Below are positions 52,636 through 64,000 of a stretch of DNA of 64,000 bases, piece after piece. The stretch's first letter is position 1. Each line of letters opens with the position of its first letter. The translations under genes were made by a program, and so were the position numbers. This DNA comes from Telmatactis stephensoni (Eukaryota; Cnidaria; Anthozoa; Actiniaria; Isophelliidae): positions 626,001-690,000 of the forward strand of contig JALIZF010001907.1 in the NCBI GenBank assembly GCA_029948255.1, in the 5' to 3' direction. The notes under the pieces are model-generated. The model was given only the letters and a program-made list of their open reading frames with translations, was not told the origin of the DNA and searched no databases.

Positions 52636-52851
52636 TTATTCTGCGGGTTTGTCAGTCTGTGGCTTTTCCTTTGGTTTTTCTTCCTCCTCTACATTGTCAC
52701 CAGATTGTCCAGAAGGAGTGTTCTCGCTGCTAAATGGCGGCGGATTATCTGTCGGTTGTTCGTTGTCTTGAGGTCTTGCTTCTTGCTCATCCAGCGGTTC
52801 AGGTATATCGTCGGGTGAAATGTCGTTTTCTGGTTCGGCTTCCTCAGGTTC
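52636..52851 (-). CDS. USP9X: USP9X last exon: acidic, Pro/Glu-rich tail
   Basis: 72 codons including TAA. Strongly acidic and disordered ([23 protein letters not shown]), beginning right after FCPEE of the previous exon. USP9X proteins also end in an acidic tail, but its sequence is poorly conserved. The stop codon overlaps an AATAAA hexamer (GAATAAATAA). Confidence 0.92.
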   Translation of the reverse strand, partial: EPEEAEPENDISPDDIPEPLDEQEARPQDNEQPTDNPPPFSSENTPSGQSGDNVEEEEKPKEKPQTDKPAE

Positions 52852-55800
52852 CTGTAAGAGTAGTATAGTATGAAACAACTTGGTGTAAAGGCACAGGCGA
52901 AGATGGACTTGCCTTTTCCTAGTGCGAAGGTTTCTCAGTTCGATCTACCGCAACCTACTTCTGACCTGCCCCTAATCCATGCAACAAAGTGTAGCTGTCG
53001 TTGCAAAGGGAAGGATTGACGAAGGGGGGGTGGGGGGTGGGGCATGTTTATGATTACTGACGAAGAGCTACTGTAAATATCAACTAGTGTAAATATATTA
53101 CTTATCTTACCTCTTCTGGACAAAATTCACAAGCTTTCGTAAGAGTTAAACGTGCACTGTTGGAACGCTCCAAGAAATAACTACAAAGAATGAGAAAGAA
53201 ATAATGAAACAAACAAACAAGAATTTAACGGTAAATTTATCAAAACTTATAAAAAACGCTTTGGATTGTGATCCGATGATGGTGATGACTGATATTGATG
53301 ATGGTGATGATTATGATGACATTGATGATGTCAAAAAGATGGTCATTGAGAGGGGGAGAGGAGAAAGTTGTTCATGATAAAAGGTTTTCGGACGAGAGGC
53401 CTAAAGCCCACTTGACGAGACCGTCACGTGGAGTATGGGAAGGAACAACACATCGCTCACTTGGCTTGAGTATTACTTTGTAACTGAAGTTTTTTGTATA
53501 TAACGTGAAGACAAGCTACAATCCTTGCCAGAATTGTTGGCACGATTTTGTCGGAGTGCGCGTGCACAGTGGACGGTAATGACATTGGCTCCCCCCCCCC
53601 CCCCTCCCCCCTGTACAATGTTGCTGTAAAAATCCCGACACCTACCACTTGGCAATCAGTCCGAAATACCTTTTAGCTAGCAGCAACATTGAACGGGGGG
53701 GAGGGCGGTCCAAATGTACAGCCACAAAGTATACAATTTTAAAAATATCCGTTCAATTCACATCGTGCCAACTAATTTTGGCAATGATTGTAGGTAGGTT
53801 TGTGGTTTTCTAGTTTTTTGTTTCTACCCACACTACCTTTCGAGTGAGTCGCGCAGTCTTGTAGACCTTTGCACGACAACATTTTTAAAACAGGTGTATC
53901 GAACGATACAACGGTTCAATTCGACTTTTGACACTATGTCAGTGTGTATAATGTGAGTGCTAGAGTTGATTTCACGGTTACGGCACGGTACAGTTAAGGG
54001 AGGAATTTCGAAGGTTTTTCTACACGACACGTGACGGCACGGCGCGGTGCGTTTCACACTCATACGAAACTGCTCTATACAAACAAAGGGTTCAAACTTA
54101 CCCGTTGGACGTCTCATTAGACTGCGCCGGTGGTGACCAGTTGTTGTACGAGTACGATGCTCCCCCAGGGTACGGACGCTGAAAAAATAGCCCGTTAGAC
54201 AAGTGATCCAGAAAGATGTTAAACAAGTCCAGTGTCCAGTACATACCCTATCTAGTTCATCACCAAGCCACTCCACGGCCCAAGTCCACTTTCGTCTAAG
54301 GTCTGGTGAATCCAGAAGGATTTCATGTGCGAGAGGACAGCTAAAATATTGAATTAAAATATTTTAGGTACAGAAGTACAGGCACTTCTCTCAAAACAGT
54401 CAGTTCTCTCAAGACAGAAAGTGAACAGACATTCCTTTACACCCAATTTCAAAATTACGCGACCTAGTGGCAATATGGCCTAACGACTAGAATTTGTAAA
54501 ATTTTAGCTTTCTAAATTCAGAAACAAAACAAACTTGAATTTATTGACAGAACATTCAGTATTTTCCGACTTTTGATGGAAATTTAAGCTTGCTTCAGGG
54601 AGAACGAATAGTCGGAGATTTGATTGACGGTAGTCAAAACACTGAAAAAGCCATTCAAGTGTCGTCTGCAAAGGTCGCGTAATTTTGAAAATAGGTGTAA
54701 TTCATCTGGACAGACACTTCTCGACAGATTTTCCATTACCGTGTTAAGCATTTTGTCTGTCACGCTGGGAGAAAACCGAAAATAGTCTTTTCGGACAATG
54801 TGGCAGACAAGATGCTAAAGTGCTCTCGGGTTTCTGCAAAGAATCGTCAGAACAAGCTGGTAGTTACAGATCAACACTTACTTGTTAAACAGCGCAACCA
54901 TAAATTTCATGCATTGGTAAGCTCTCTTCTGGTAGTGGTTCTTGGACCGCTGGATGATATCAAACAGGCCATCTTTGTCTTCAGGAATACCTACAATAGA
55001 ACAGGTACAATGAGTAACAATACAGCAATAGAGGGATTTCAAGGCAGCCATGTTTGTGGGTAAGTTTTTGAATTAGAAAAAACGTTCTATTATTTTGACC
55101 ACAAACATGGTTGCCGTGAAATTCCTCTATACTTAAGCCTTCTTTTGACAGCTTGAGAACTAACAGCCAATTTTTTCGCTCACTCCTCTTGATTTAAACT
55201 GTTTATTTTAAGTGTCCAAGTCTTCTAGCGCTTTCGCACTAATTGGGGAACACTGTACTCTCACACACACTACCTCTACATTGACTGTTTTAAGCATACA
55301 ACTCTCAGCCTCACATGTTGATTTTTACGAGGGAGGAAAAACCGGAGAACCAGGAGAAAAAACCCTCGTGGCATGGTAGAGAACAACACATCAAACAAAC
55401 TTAATTCACATATGGTCCAGGCGCTCGAGCTGGGACTCGAACCCGGACCATAGCGGTGAAAGGCCAGCGCTCTAACCGCTCGGCCATCCATGCCACCCAC
55501 ATGATTTAGCAAAAGGAAGGCTGATTTCTGGTAGTTGGATTGACGCTCGCACGCGAGTCTAGGGTGTACGTGAAGTCTTACCTCGAAGTGTGTTATGGAT
55601 TCGATGGTTTTGCCATGAATCGTTGACAAGCAGCATTTGAAGTAACAGGTCGAAGTATGGTCTTAGTTCATACGTGTAGGAATAGGCAACCTTGTATCAT
55701 AATAATAAAGTCAAGTGATGGCAGTAACTGTATAGCAACGTGAAAATGGGTGTAACGGATGGCATAGTATAGTATGTAGGTATAGGTATATAGGTATATA

Positions 55801-58800
55801 GGTATATAGGTATATAGGTATATAGGTATATAGGCATATAGGCATATAGGCATATAGGCATATAGGCATATAGGTATATAGGCATATAGGCATATAGGCA
55901 TATAGGTATATAGGTATATAGGTATATAGGTATATAGGTGTATAGGCATATAGGTATATAGGTATATAGGTGTATAGGTATATAGGTGTATAGGTATATA
56001 GGTATATAGGTATATAGGTATATAGATATACAGGTATATAGGTATATAGGTATATAAGTATATAGGTTTTTACAACACTTGATACTAATCTCGCGATCTG
56101 ATTGGTTGATTAGAGTGTGTCAATAAGAGGACAGACACACTGCTGACGCGTTTCAGCGCGCGCGCTCGTTCTGTTGCCCCGTTTGAAAAGGATTTTTTAA
56201 CTTTTATATCAAATGATTGTTGTAAAAAACGAATGGAAGATAGTTTTTCATTGTCTGTCCTCTTATTGACACACTCTTGACGCCATAAAATGTTCAAAAC
56301 TTTGCAGTGAAACCACTCGCTGCGCTCGTGATTCCACTTGTGTTTTGAACATTTTATGACGTCAAGAGTGTGTCAATAAGAGGACAGACAACTCAAAACC
56401 ATCTTCAATTTGTTAAATATATAGGTATATAGGTATATAGGTATAGTATGAGTTCCCTGCGTTTTATTTCTTTGTGTATGTGAGTCAGGTTTGGGAAATA
56501 TTTAAACATCCAAAACAAAACATTAAAAGTAGAGATGGTCTTGGTGATGTTGTTAGTGATGATTGTGATGAAGGCGATGACAGTGATGATGTTTTTGTCG
56601 TTAAGTTGATGGCATTGATGATAATGATGATGATGATGATGATGTTGTTATTGCTGTTGATCGTGATGGTGGCAGTGGTATTGATGATGATGGTGATGAC
56701 GATGAAGACGACGACGACGACAACAACGATGACAACGATTATAATAATATAATAAAGACCAAACTTTTTTGTCATCATCATCATCATTATTATTATTATA
56801 TAATAATTTAACTACCCACCTGCCACAACAAGTCACTAAGTACAGCTCTGGAGAAATGTGGATTCTCCCAGCAACAGAACTAAAACATCAATAAAAGAAT
56901 ATAAGATTTTCTGCGTTAGTTAACTAAGAGTGGGGCCACAATAGAGCGAAAGTATACTTACCCTTAGTAATCTGATAGTCTCTTCTGAGGACGTCGTGTC
57001 TTCTATCAGTTTCTTAAGATACCTTAATAACACATTATTAATGAATTAATAACACATTATTAATGAAAACCTCAATTAACATTTCAATTTTCCGTCATCT
57101 ATATTTTGCTTGATAATAGAGTTACGAAGAAATGGTTGAATGACTATAAAAGTGCGTCTCTTCCAAAAACATTTCTATTTTTCTCTTTCCACTTTTTCTT
57201 TTCCCCTATTTCCTTTTGTTTCTTCTGCATGATAGATCTTTTCACCTTTAACCAATGCTTACCCTTGTTTATTGAAAAGTAGATCAGCAACATCAGCAGG
57301 TAATTCCATCAGTGGTTGTCCGTCACCAAATGGGTTGGGGAAAGGAGTAGTTCCCTGAAAAATTAAAACATGTACAGACCATGAATTGAGCTTCCGTCGA
57401 TCAAATTGTGGAAAGCGGGAAGCAGTAGGTTATTTTCCATCGCAATGTATGTGTACCGTAATTTCGAGTCCTGATTGCGCGTATTTTCCCTACGGTTACC
57501 GCAATGTATGCAATCGTAAACCCACATCTCAACACTGTCCAATGTCTTCTAGTGCTTGCGCATTAACTGGGGGACACTACACTCACTACTACCACTACAA
57601 TCTAAAATTCTACACAACTCTCAGCTCCCGTATCCACCAAACTCATTAATCGTTTCATACTGTCTAGTCTAGTTGTGATTGTTTTGGTCTTACCTTGGAA
57701 GACTGTGTTCGAAACGACACGTCACAACTTCGAATCAACTGCGACACCACAGCATACAGTTTCCCAAACTCAGCATAACGAATAGGAGGTCCTGGCCCTT
57801 CGTCTACTGCTACTAAAACAAAGGTTCCTGGCACACCCAGTTTAAGGAGCTGTAGTTTCTGTAAACAAAAGGACATTTTGAAATCTTAGGAAAGTTTTGT
57901 TACGTCTATCCTCTCAAAAACCAAAAGACGATGTCCAATGTCTGCGTGAAACATCTGTTGCACCATTTGAGCCTACAAGAATACACCTATTTCAAAAAAG
58001 GTTGTCAGAGCTAAAGGCGATAGGCGATAGGTCATTTAAACTCCGAAGTAATCAAAGAAGCTTTAAAAATAGCTTCGTTATCCCGTTCGTTTTGCTCAGA
58101 ACATTGGATATGAATGTCTGATTGTTGACTTCTTAATATAAATAGAAAACCCAACTGTGAATAGTGATTGAATGACCTATCTCCTATCGCCTTTAACTCC
58201 GACAACTTTTTTCGAAATAGGCGTATACACACAGTAGGCGACTGCTTTCACGCGGACACTCGTTGCAGTTCCATAACTGGATAAACGTTGCTTCTTCAAA
58301 TGTGTCAAAAGAATTTCGACGGGTCAAAATGTTCATAAGAGTTATAACTGTTTTAGAAGCCGTGTTTTTGTGTAAATACCATGGCACAGAACTCTTGAGT
58401 TCTGAGAGCCGTGTACATTAGGGGAAAAACTATTTTAAGTCAAAGCTGTGTTTTTGTGTAAATGTCCTGACACATACCTCTTGAGCCCCGAGACCTGCGT
58501 ACATTAGAAAAAACTGAAAATACTGCTGAACGTGCCGACCGTGTTCTGGGACTTCTTTCTTGAGAAGACTTAAAACCGCAATAAGAATGTTGTCACTCAA
58601 GCCTCCTGAAAGTGGAACAGATAGAATAAATAAACTCATCACGTTTCGCACTGTTTTTTCAATTACGAGAAAATACATGTTTTCTAAAGTGTTCGACAAA
58701 ATGAGAAATCCATATGGTATACCTGTGGCGTCTGGTATCCCTGGTAACGGCCCACACGGACCGTCTTGCAAGGACTGATGGGATAGAAACACTAGAATCT

Positions 58801-60551
58801 TGGCAAACGCACTGCGAACCTGTGAAAAGAGAATAAGAAAATATATTAGGAAATAGGAAAACAAAAATACAAAAAATTCTTTAGGTTCACAACCTAGGCT
58901 GAACTAGAATTTTCTATGGAGATTGCTACCTCTGCAGTCGGGCTTTCCAGTAAATATTCACTGAAACGTTCTGGATGGCTGAACAACAGTTCTCCAAACC
59001 AACGACGAATTGCTGGGTCTGATCGTAGTAGTATGCACACTGCATCATACCACTCGTTAGCTGGCCCTCTGCAAAAACAATATTTAAATGTGAATGCAAG
59101 AAAAACAAATGAAAAAGGAGATGGTAAATAATGAAGAAAGGTCGATGAAAGGAAGATGTGAAAAGAAAAAAAAAAAAAGAGACAAACCTGACGATTTTCT
59201 TGGTGTGAAAACCAGTCGAGAACAAAAACTTGGAAAGCAGCTTGATGCTAATCATACCAAGTTCTAGAGAATCAGCCTGAGAACATTAAATGAGTATAAC
59301 TCAGTATAAAAATATATCCACAACAAGAAAGGAAGAACAAACTTTGAGAATCTACTTGTGTATTTTTTCACACGATGTACTCGCCAGAAAAAAATTGAAA
59401 CGTTGCTGTGATTTCCGTGGTTATCAACTTCGTCAATGCTAGTGTATTTGTCCCTTGCTGTATACTATTATGACGAGGCTTTTGTTTTATTTATTGTCTA
59501 CATACCCCATTATCCTGTCCAGCATTAGCTGTTGTTAGCTTTCTAATAAACTGAAAATACTCAGGACTAAATTGAATTCGGTTGTGAAGGAAATGAACAT
59601 TTTGTTTTCGAACTGCTCTTTCAATTGGCGTAGGAACTTTGAGTGCTGCAAAGAAAAAAAAAACAAATAACTGTACCATATTCTTATTAAGATAAAATAC
59701 CCGGTTGCGCAGTTGATAGGCGCCGGCTAGTGTGCGGGAGACCGGGGTTCGATTCCCGGTCGGACCAACACTCAGGTGTCTTAAAATAACGGAGGAGAAG
59801 GTGCTGCCTTTGGTAACTACATTAGATAAGAGTGTAGAGCTTCAAAGTTAGAGCTTCAAGTCTTCCTAGGATAAGGACTGTTAACCGTAGGTCCCGTCTC
59901 TCCACCCTATCTAACCACAGCATTGGGGGACGTAAAAGAACCACTGAGGACGTAATAAAACCCTGGCAGTGACCACCCTCAGTGTCTATGATCTGTGAGC
60001 ACGCGCCTTTGAATATGTATATAGATAAAGTGCGCTATATAAATGCTAAAATTTCTTCTCTTTTTTTTCATTTTAAAAGAAGACTTACCTTTTTCGACTA
60101 ATTTTCTGTTGAAATCAGCTACATCTTCTCGTTCATAGAACAAGATGTACGCATTCCACCATCGCTTTTGTCTTCGATATGACATTCTAGAACACATGAT
60201 CAACATTAGGATTTTACTGGAATAGATTTTTGTTCGTACCTAAGAAAAGCTTATAAAATATTTACCTCTTTAACATATGATCAAATACTTCACCCATATA
60301 CTCTCCGCCAAAACACTGATTCTTCATTTCCTGAACAAAAGCAAAATAAATCAAAACGATGTTATCTATTTGTGCGATAATATCCATTACATAGCCTCAA
60401 TATAACGCCGGCTCTGATTGGTTAATTAGCGTGCATAAGACTCAATGGACAGCACTCTGATGTGATTAAGGGTGAGTGAGTGTATGCTTTTTGTTGTTGT
60501 TGTTGTTGTTGTGTTTTTGGTTTGTTGGTTGTGGTTTGTATGTTGTCTTTT

Positions 60552-60624
<73 letters not shown>

Positions 60625-62176
60625 TTGTTTTCATTAAAATCACTAAAATGCACTATTCGAGTTTGGGAAAACCAAATATTATGTTCGCGGCTACGTTACA
60701 TAACAAATGTCAACACTCCAGCTATGTATCCATTGACTTATGTATGTACATGGACGGCTGCCAACACTAAAGAAGTTTAGCTACGCCCCGTGCGACGATT
60801 TACACGCTTCTCGTGCTTAGCAGCCTCTCGCGTGCATCAATAACTCAATAGACGCACACTGAGTGTTGAGCATTACAACTTGATTGGTGATTACACTTAC
60901 CTCATCATCATCCATCTTGCATTCTGACACCTCTCCATCATCAAACTTGTACCATCGACCAATGTCATCTGGTGAAGATCTAAAACCACAAAACAATTGA
61001 CTGACAGCACGAAAAACGATCATCCCTCGAATACACTTAGCCTACAGTAGAACTACAGTCCTTGCCAGTAGTAGGAAAAGGAGAGTTCTAGGACCGGTGC
61101 ACCCGGTCCCAGAACCGCTACTTTCCTACTACTCTTGCCAGAATCGTTGGTATATTTGGTTTTTTGAAGTGCGCGCAGCGGATATTACTGAAAACGGTGC
61201 CTCCACACCCTCCCCCCTTTCGAACCTGCTACCCTGAAATCAGTTGGACAGACCTTAGCGCTACCAACAACATCAGTGTATAGGGGCGCTGAGGAAACCA
61301 ATACCAACTACCTTGAGTATTTTTATATTTATGTTTAATTTTAGTCTACAATCCTTGCCAAAATTAGTTGGCACGATGTGCATTCAACGTATATTTCTAC
61401 AATTGTACACTTTGTGACCGTGCTATTGGACCCCCCTCCCCCCTGTACAATGTTGCTGCTAGATAAAAGGTATTTCGAACTGATCGCTGAGTCGTAGGTG
61501 TCGGGATTTTCACAGCAACATTGTAAAGGGGGCACGGGTGGAGCCAATCTCATCACCATCTACTTTTCGCACGCATCACGACAATATCGTGCCATCAATA
61601 CTGGCAATGATTCTAGATAGTTAGTTTTAGCTTTAAATTAGCGAAAAGTCATGTTACTCAATGGATCTGTCTAATAAATCATCATCATCATCATCATCCT
61701 AAATTAATATCACTAAATAATTGTACCTGTGTAGTATATAACAATAGTAATGTCCACCACTAGCCTGTCCACTATGGACTAGTATTCCTGTAAGTCTGTA
61801 GTGTGTACTTTCATTCATTCGTCCATCATTTTCTACAATCAACTCTTCTGATGTGATCTCACCTGTTGGGGATAAATGCGCTGATTATTCGCTAAGAAAC
61901 TACATGATGTACTGGTTAACAAAATGAGTGTTTGTCAGATAAACAGCTCCAGGTACAAGACCAACTAGTCTACGAAGCATATATATAACAGAGCAGTTTT
62001 CGTATGAGTGTGAAACGGACCGTGCAGTGACCGTGCAAGTGCCTTTTTCACTGTCATCCGAAATCTTCTCTACGCAACACCTACCCTCTGTTTTTGCTAA
62101 GCCAATCTCAGTGAAAGGTTCCATGTCGATTTCTCGTGGGAATTCAAAGTAGTCGTTAAACTTAACCGCACATTCT
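52636..62176 (-). CDS. USP9X: USP9X-type deubiquitinase, C-terminal part (20 exons)
   Basis: Ubiquitin-specific cysteine protease of the USP9X / Drosophila fat facets family, which removes ubiquitin from substrates in trafficking and signalling. Exons in order: 62085-62176, 61727-61862, 60901-60979, 60266-60330, 60089-60186, 59506-59645, 59188-59276, 58930-59068, 58723-58819, 58478-58605, 57694-57858, 57263-57354, 56962-57022, 56820-56879, 55582-55690, 54882-54990, 54247-54340, 54102-54178, 53111-53180, 52636-52851. All phases join, giving 704 residues to the TAA. The family's full length is about 2550, so the start, most of the catalytic domain and the catalytic cysteine lie beyond 64000. 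Landmarks: [33 protein letters not shown] (catalytic His), [82 protein letters not shown]. Confidence 0.95.
53111..59645 (-). CDS. USP9X: USP9X exons: C-terminal helical region
   Basis: Fourteen exons after the catalytic core follow USP9X closely ([85 protein letters not shown]). Known for the family as an armadillo-like helical scaffold. No frameshift or missing segment was seen. Confidence 0.95.
53516..53793. mobile_element. MITE, CTACAATCCTTGCCA family, copy a
   Basis: The left end CTACAATCCTTGCCAGAATT and right end TTTTGGCAATGATTGTAG are inverted, and TTGGCACGAT pairs with ATCGTGCCAA. The interior has a poly-C / poly-G pair and GCAACATTG in both arms. USP9X intron. Confidence 0.75.
55028..55130. 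mobile_element. MITE, TAGAGGGATTTCA family, copy d
   Basis: Short 103-base copy: ATAGAGGGATTTCAAGGCAG and GGTTGCCGTGAAATTCCTCT, with almost no unique interior. USP9X intron. Confidence 0.8.
55199..55497 (-). mobile_element. tRNA-headed SINE, copy b
   Basis: On the minus strand a tRNA-like head (A-box TGGCCGAGCGGTTAGAGCG, B-box GGTTCGAGTCCC) is followed by a body with TTTTTCTCCTGGTTCTCCGG and a tail with CAATTAGTGCGAAAGCGC. Two other copies share body or tail (14866-15150, 57527-57650). The order head-body-tail fits a SINE; it resembles deeply conserved metazoan SINE families, not named further. USP9X intron. Confidence 0.75.
55775..56072. repeat. (TATAGG)-type microsatellite
   Basis: About 35 units of the AGGTATAT/AGGCATAT octamer. 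A short satellite island of the same unit reappears at 56418-56445 after an inverted-repeat insertion, suggesting one array was split. Confidence 0.95.
56118..56392. mobile_element. Foldback, GTGTGTCAATAAGAGGACAG motif
   Basis: The 56251-56392 part is an inverted repeat: TTGTCTGTCCTCTTATTGAC..TTGAACATTTTATG and its reverse. A third copy of the terminal motif lies at 56121-56146. It sits between two parts of the AGGTATAT array, consistent with insertion into it. Confidence 0.65.
56535..56750. repeat. (GAT)n-rich imperfect triplet repeat
   Basis: GATGATGAT runs with GTT and ACG variants, just after the split AGGTATAT array in the USP9X intron before exon 56820-56879. Confidence 0.9.
57527..57650 (-). 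mobile_element. SINE tail fragment, copy c
   Basis: Matches the 3' part of the 55199-55497 SINE (CTTCTAGTGCTTGCGCATTA, GGGGGACACT, CACTACTACCACTACA, CAACTCTCAGCTC). The tRNA-like head is absent. In a USP9X intron. Confidence 0.6.
57981..58226. mobile_element. MITE, ATACACCTATTTCAAAAAAG family, copy b
   Basis: ATACACCTATTTCAAAAAAG with GTTGTCAGAGCTAAAGGCGA at the left; the right arm ends TTTCGAAATAGGCGTAT. Same family as 44833-45090. In the intron between USP9X exons 58478-58605 and 57694-57858. Confidence 0.75.
59699..60053 (+). mobile_element. tRNA-derived SINE
   Basis: The head has an A-box-like TGCGCAGTTGATAGGCG and a clean T-arm ACCGGGGTTCGATTCCCGGT, then a non-tRNA body (CTAGGATAAGGACTGTTAAC, GGGACGTAAAAGAACC) and a tail GTGCGCTATATAAATGC. 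This is the classic tRNA-head, body, LINE-like tail structure. Inserted in a USP9X intron, opposite in strand to the gene. Confidence 0.85.
60089..62176 (-). CDS. USP9X: USP9X exons: end of the USP catalytic domain
   Basis: Five exons give the C-terminal third of the USP fold. GGHYY holds the general-base histidine, and WYKFDD supplies the aspartate/asparagine-region motif. The domain closes at NAYILFYE, the standard end of USP catalytic cores. The first exon begins with one base that completes an Arg codon; the preceding exon (the KRFDYDWE part in the family) is not in the window. Confidence 0.95.
60546..60630. repeat. (TGTC)n microsatellite
   Basis: About 17 TGTC units followed by TGTT, preceded by a (TTG)n run at 60489-60512. 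USP9X intron. Confidence 0.95.
61346..61616. mobile_element. MITE, CTACAATCCTTGCCA family, copy b
   Basis: CTACAATCCTTGCCAAAATT at the left and CTGGCAATGATTCTAG at the right. The interior shares CCCCTCCCCCCTGTACAATG, GGTATTTCG and TAGGTGTCGGGATTTTCA with copy a, partly in opposite orientation. A rougher fragment (CAGTCCTTGCCAG, CTTGCCAGAATCGTTGG) lies at 61045-61260. Confidence 0.75.
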
Positions 62177-64000
62177 CTGTGAAGAGAATCAAGTTCATCG
62201 ATGACAACATGCACTGATAAATGCAATTTTCTTTTTTACTTGGACAATATGCATAAGCGCAAGAACAATAATACGCGAACTCATTGTAGCATTTGCTACA
62301 TGGTGTGAAACAAGACAAGCACACCAATATCAACAACGACGACGAAAGCGACAACAAAAGCAACAACGACGACAGTGACGACGACAACAAGAACAACGAT
62401 TACAGAGACGACAACGACAACAACAAGGGTTAATTGAGTTTTAGTTTTAGGAGTATTGAACAAAGGGTTAACCTCAAGGTTTTCCTTTTCATTCATTTTA
62501 ATTGCTTGAATAAAGTATTATTATTACTCGGGCTACCTGTGGTAGCTCGAGTCTAGGTTTACCTTTTCGGTCTATCTATCTATCTATCTATCAACGTCGC
62601 AAATGGGCAAATTACCCAGAAGCCTTTGGGGTACACTGTTGACCACGAGGCTTCCTGTGGTCGCGAGAAATTGAGAACAAAATGGCGGACGCTATCAATC
62701 GGAATTTTTTTCGAACTATTGGCTTTTAATCTCAAGATACTTTGCTTTAATCGTTAATATCGAATTCTCGAATTTAGTGATGACCTTCTTACTAGCTGTT
62801 GTAATCAACTTATAATGTATTGATCGTCCAAGAACACGATACAGATCGATTTGTGGCAGCGAACTTCACTTGAGGACAGACATGTAAGACACGGAGATAT
62901 TGTCTTTAATAGATCAGTAGTTTGTTTAAAATAATATTTCACTACTGCTTGCACCTAATATTTGCTTACACGGTGTCTACAGTCATGCTCTTCCTGAGAG
63001 CCGTGTTAAAAACGAACTAATTAATAACTAACAATATCTACAATGTTTGTTTCTTTCTAGTTAAAACTAGAATGACTAGGACCGGAGATTCTTGCCTTTG
63101 CGTAATAAGGTGACTAGGTGTATTCAATAATTAAGCCAGGAAACAGGAATTAGTAAATGGTGCAAAATTACACCAAATAAACAATGGAAAACAAATGATT
63201 TTTTTATTATTAACTTATAAATATTTAGTGTAAATATCTGTATTTTGTACAATGTCATTTTTATATTGAATGCACTTTATTGTCAATCATGCTCAATGTT
63301 TAGCAGATAAAAATATAGTGATGGATAATCATGGAAATGATAGTAATGTTTATGAGACCTTATATTAGCAACAGTTGAAGAATAATTTTAGAATACATAC
63401 ATGTACAAAATGATATTTTCAATCAATGAAAAGTGATACTCAACCACAAATTTGTACAAGCTTTTTGCAACCATGTTCACAGAAACAAGATAAAGTGGAT
63501 TGAATTGAAGATATTACTGTATGTAGTAGTATCAGATTGATGTGCATGGAGGAGCTATATATGGTATCAGTAATGAGCATATATTGTATGACATTACACT
63601 TCTTCAAATAAAGCATCAGCAACTGACTACTGCTATAATCATTGATCTGCTCCATATTAAAAACATGGTAATATGTGTATCGAAAAGTTGTGTTAAGAAA
63701 CTGAAATGATTTTATAGAAAGGTAACTGTGGTACTTTTAGAATCTACCAATGTGACAACGGCAATATCAAAATCATTTTAACTTGGACATTGAAACAGTC
63801 TGCCACAGTTTGTAAGTTTTGTTTCCATAAATCAAGGTAAAAAAGTACACAAAATAAAGCAGACTGTATACTGTATATGTCTGGCATGATAAAAAGACCA
63901 GCAGTATATTAATAAATTTGTGTTCTACTCTGGGAGTACTTGTCATGCATTTTTGCAATCAAAAGACACTGACAAGTCAAACTGGTTTCCATCAACCTCT
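62177..64000. other. Probable USP9X intron, no exon seen
   Basis: Upstream of the first visible USP9X exon. I searched the minus strand for the expected KRFDYDWE exon and for the USP catalytic Cys box and saw neither. It contains a triplet repeat (about 62330-62430), a short CTAT run at 62571-62591 and AT-rich sequence. Confidence 0.5.

Noticed and set aside
58916..59131. Plus-strand frames opposite USP9X exons (also 57386-57649, 58560-58778)
   Set aside because: They lie on the reverse strand of clear USP9X exons or in SINE sequence, with no domain and no splice context.
59700..59768. tRNA gene on the plus strand
   Set aside because: The A-box, T-arm and near-tRNA length are good, but the acceptor stem does not pair and it is followed by a SINE body and tail; annotated as a SINE.

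Overview
This is eukaryotic, metazoan genomic DNA: genes are split into many short exons with GT/AG introns, and the introns and spacers carry microsatellites, tRNA-derived SINEs, LINE tails and many short inverted-repeat transposons (MITEs). The gene content (ADAMTS protease, USP9X deubiquitinase, Sp17-like RIIa/IQ protein), the low GC and the repeat types suggest a marine invertebrate. I favour a cnidarian such as an anthozoan, but no single feature in the window proves it.

Layout. (1) About 3.0-7.9 kb, minus strand: the 5' half of an ADAMTS-type metalloprotease gene (copy 2). It covers signal peptide, prodomain and the catalytic domain up to the zinc-binding helix; I could not follow an intact continuation below 3036. 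(2) 11.3-27.2 kb, minus strand: a complete ADAMTS-type gene (copy 1) with 26 exons, which I assembled by reading splice sites and phases. It encodes 1189 residues: signal peptide, prodomain, furin site, reprolysin domain, disintegrin-like, TSP1, Cys-rich, spacer, three more TSP1 repeats, and two C-terminal copies of an unnamed GCF/FGIQ..GECW module. (3) 27.3-45.7 kb: a gene-poor spacer with a LINE fragment on each strand, several MITEs and local tandem duplications. It may hold one small secreted-protein gene on the minus strand (TATA box near 34.73 kb, signal-peptide exon near 31.25 kb). (4) 45.7-50.4 kb, plus strand: a two-exon Sp17-like gene with an RIIa domain and seven IQ motifs. Its 3.5 kb intron holds a near-perfect 567-bp palindrome. 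(5) 52.6-62.2 kb, minus strand: 20 exons for the C-terminal 704 residues of a USP9X/FAF-type deubiquitinase, including the catalytic histidine; the rest lies beyond the window. (6) 62.2-64 kb: probably USP9X intron, no exon recognised.

The genes do not form one pathway. The two ADAMTS copies are a head-to-tail tandem duplication that has diverged, except for one prodomain exon that is about 96% identical. The most notable signals are three single-base insertions that scramble a conserved cysteine motif in copy 1 yet restore the frame, the exon-limited homogenisation between the copies, the palindrome in the Sp17-like intron, and the density and nesting of MITE families inside introns.

All exon coordinates were read by eye from splice consensus, reading phase and family resemblance. 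No alignment or database search was run.
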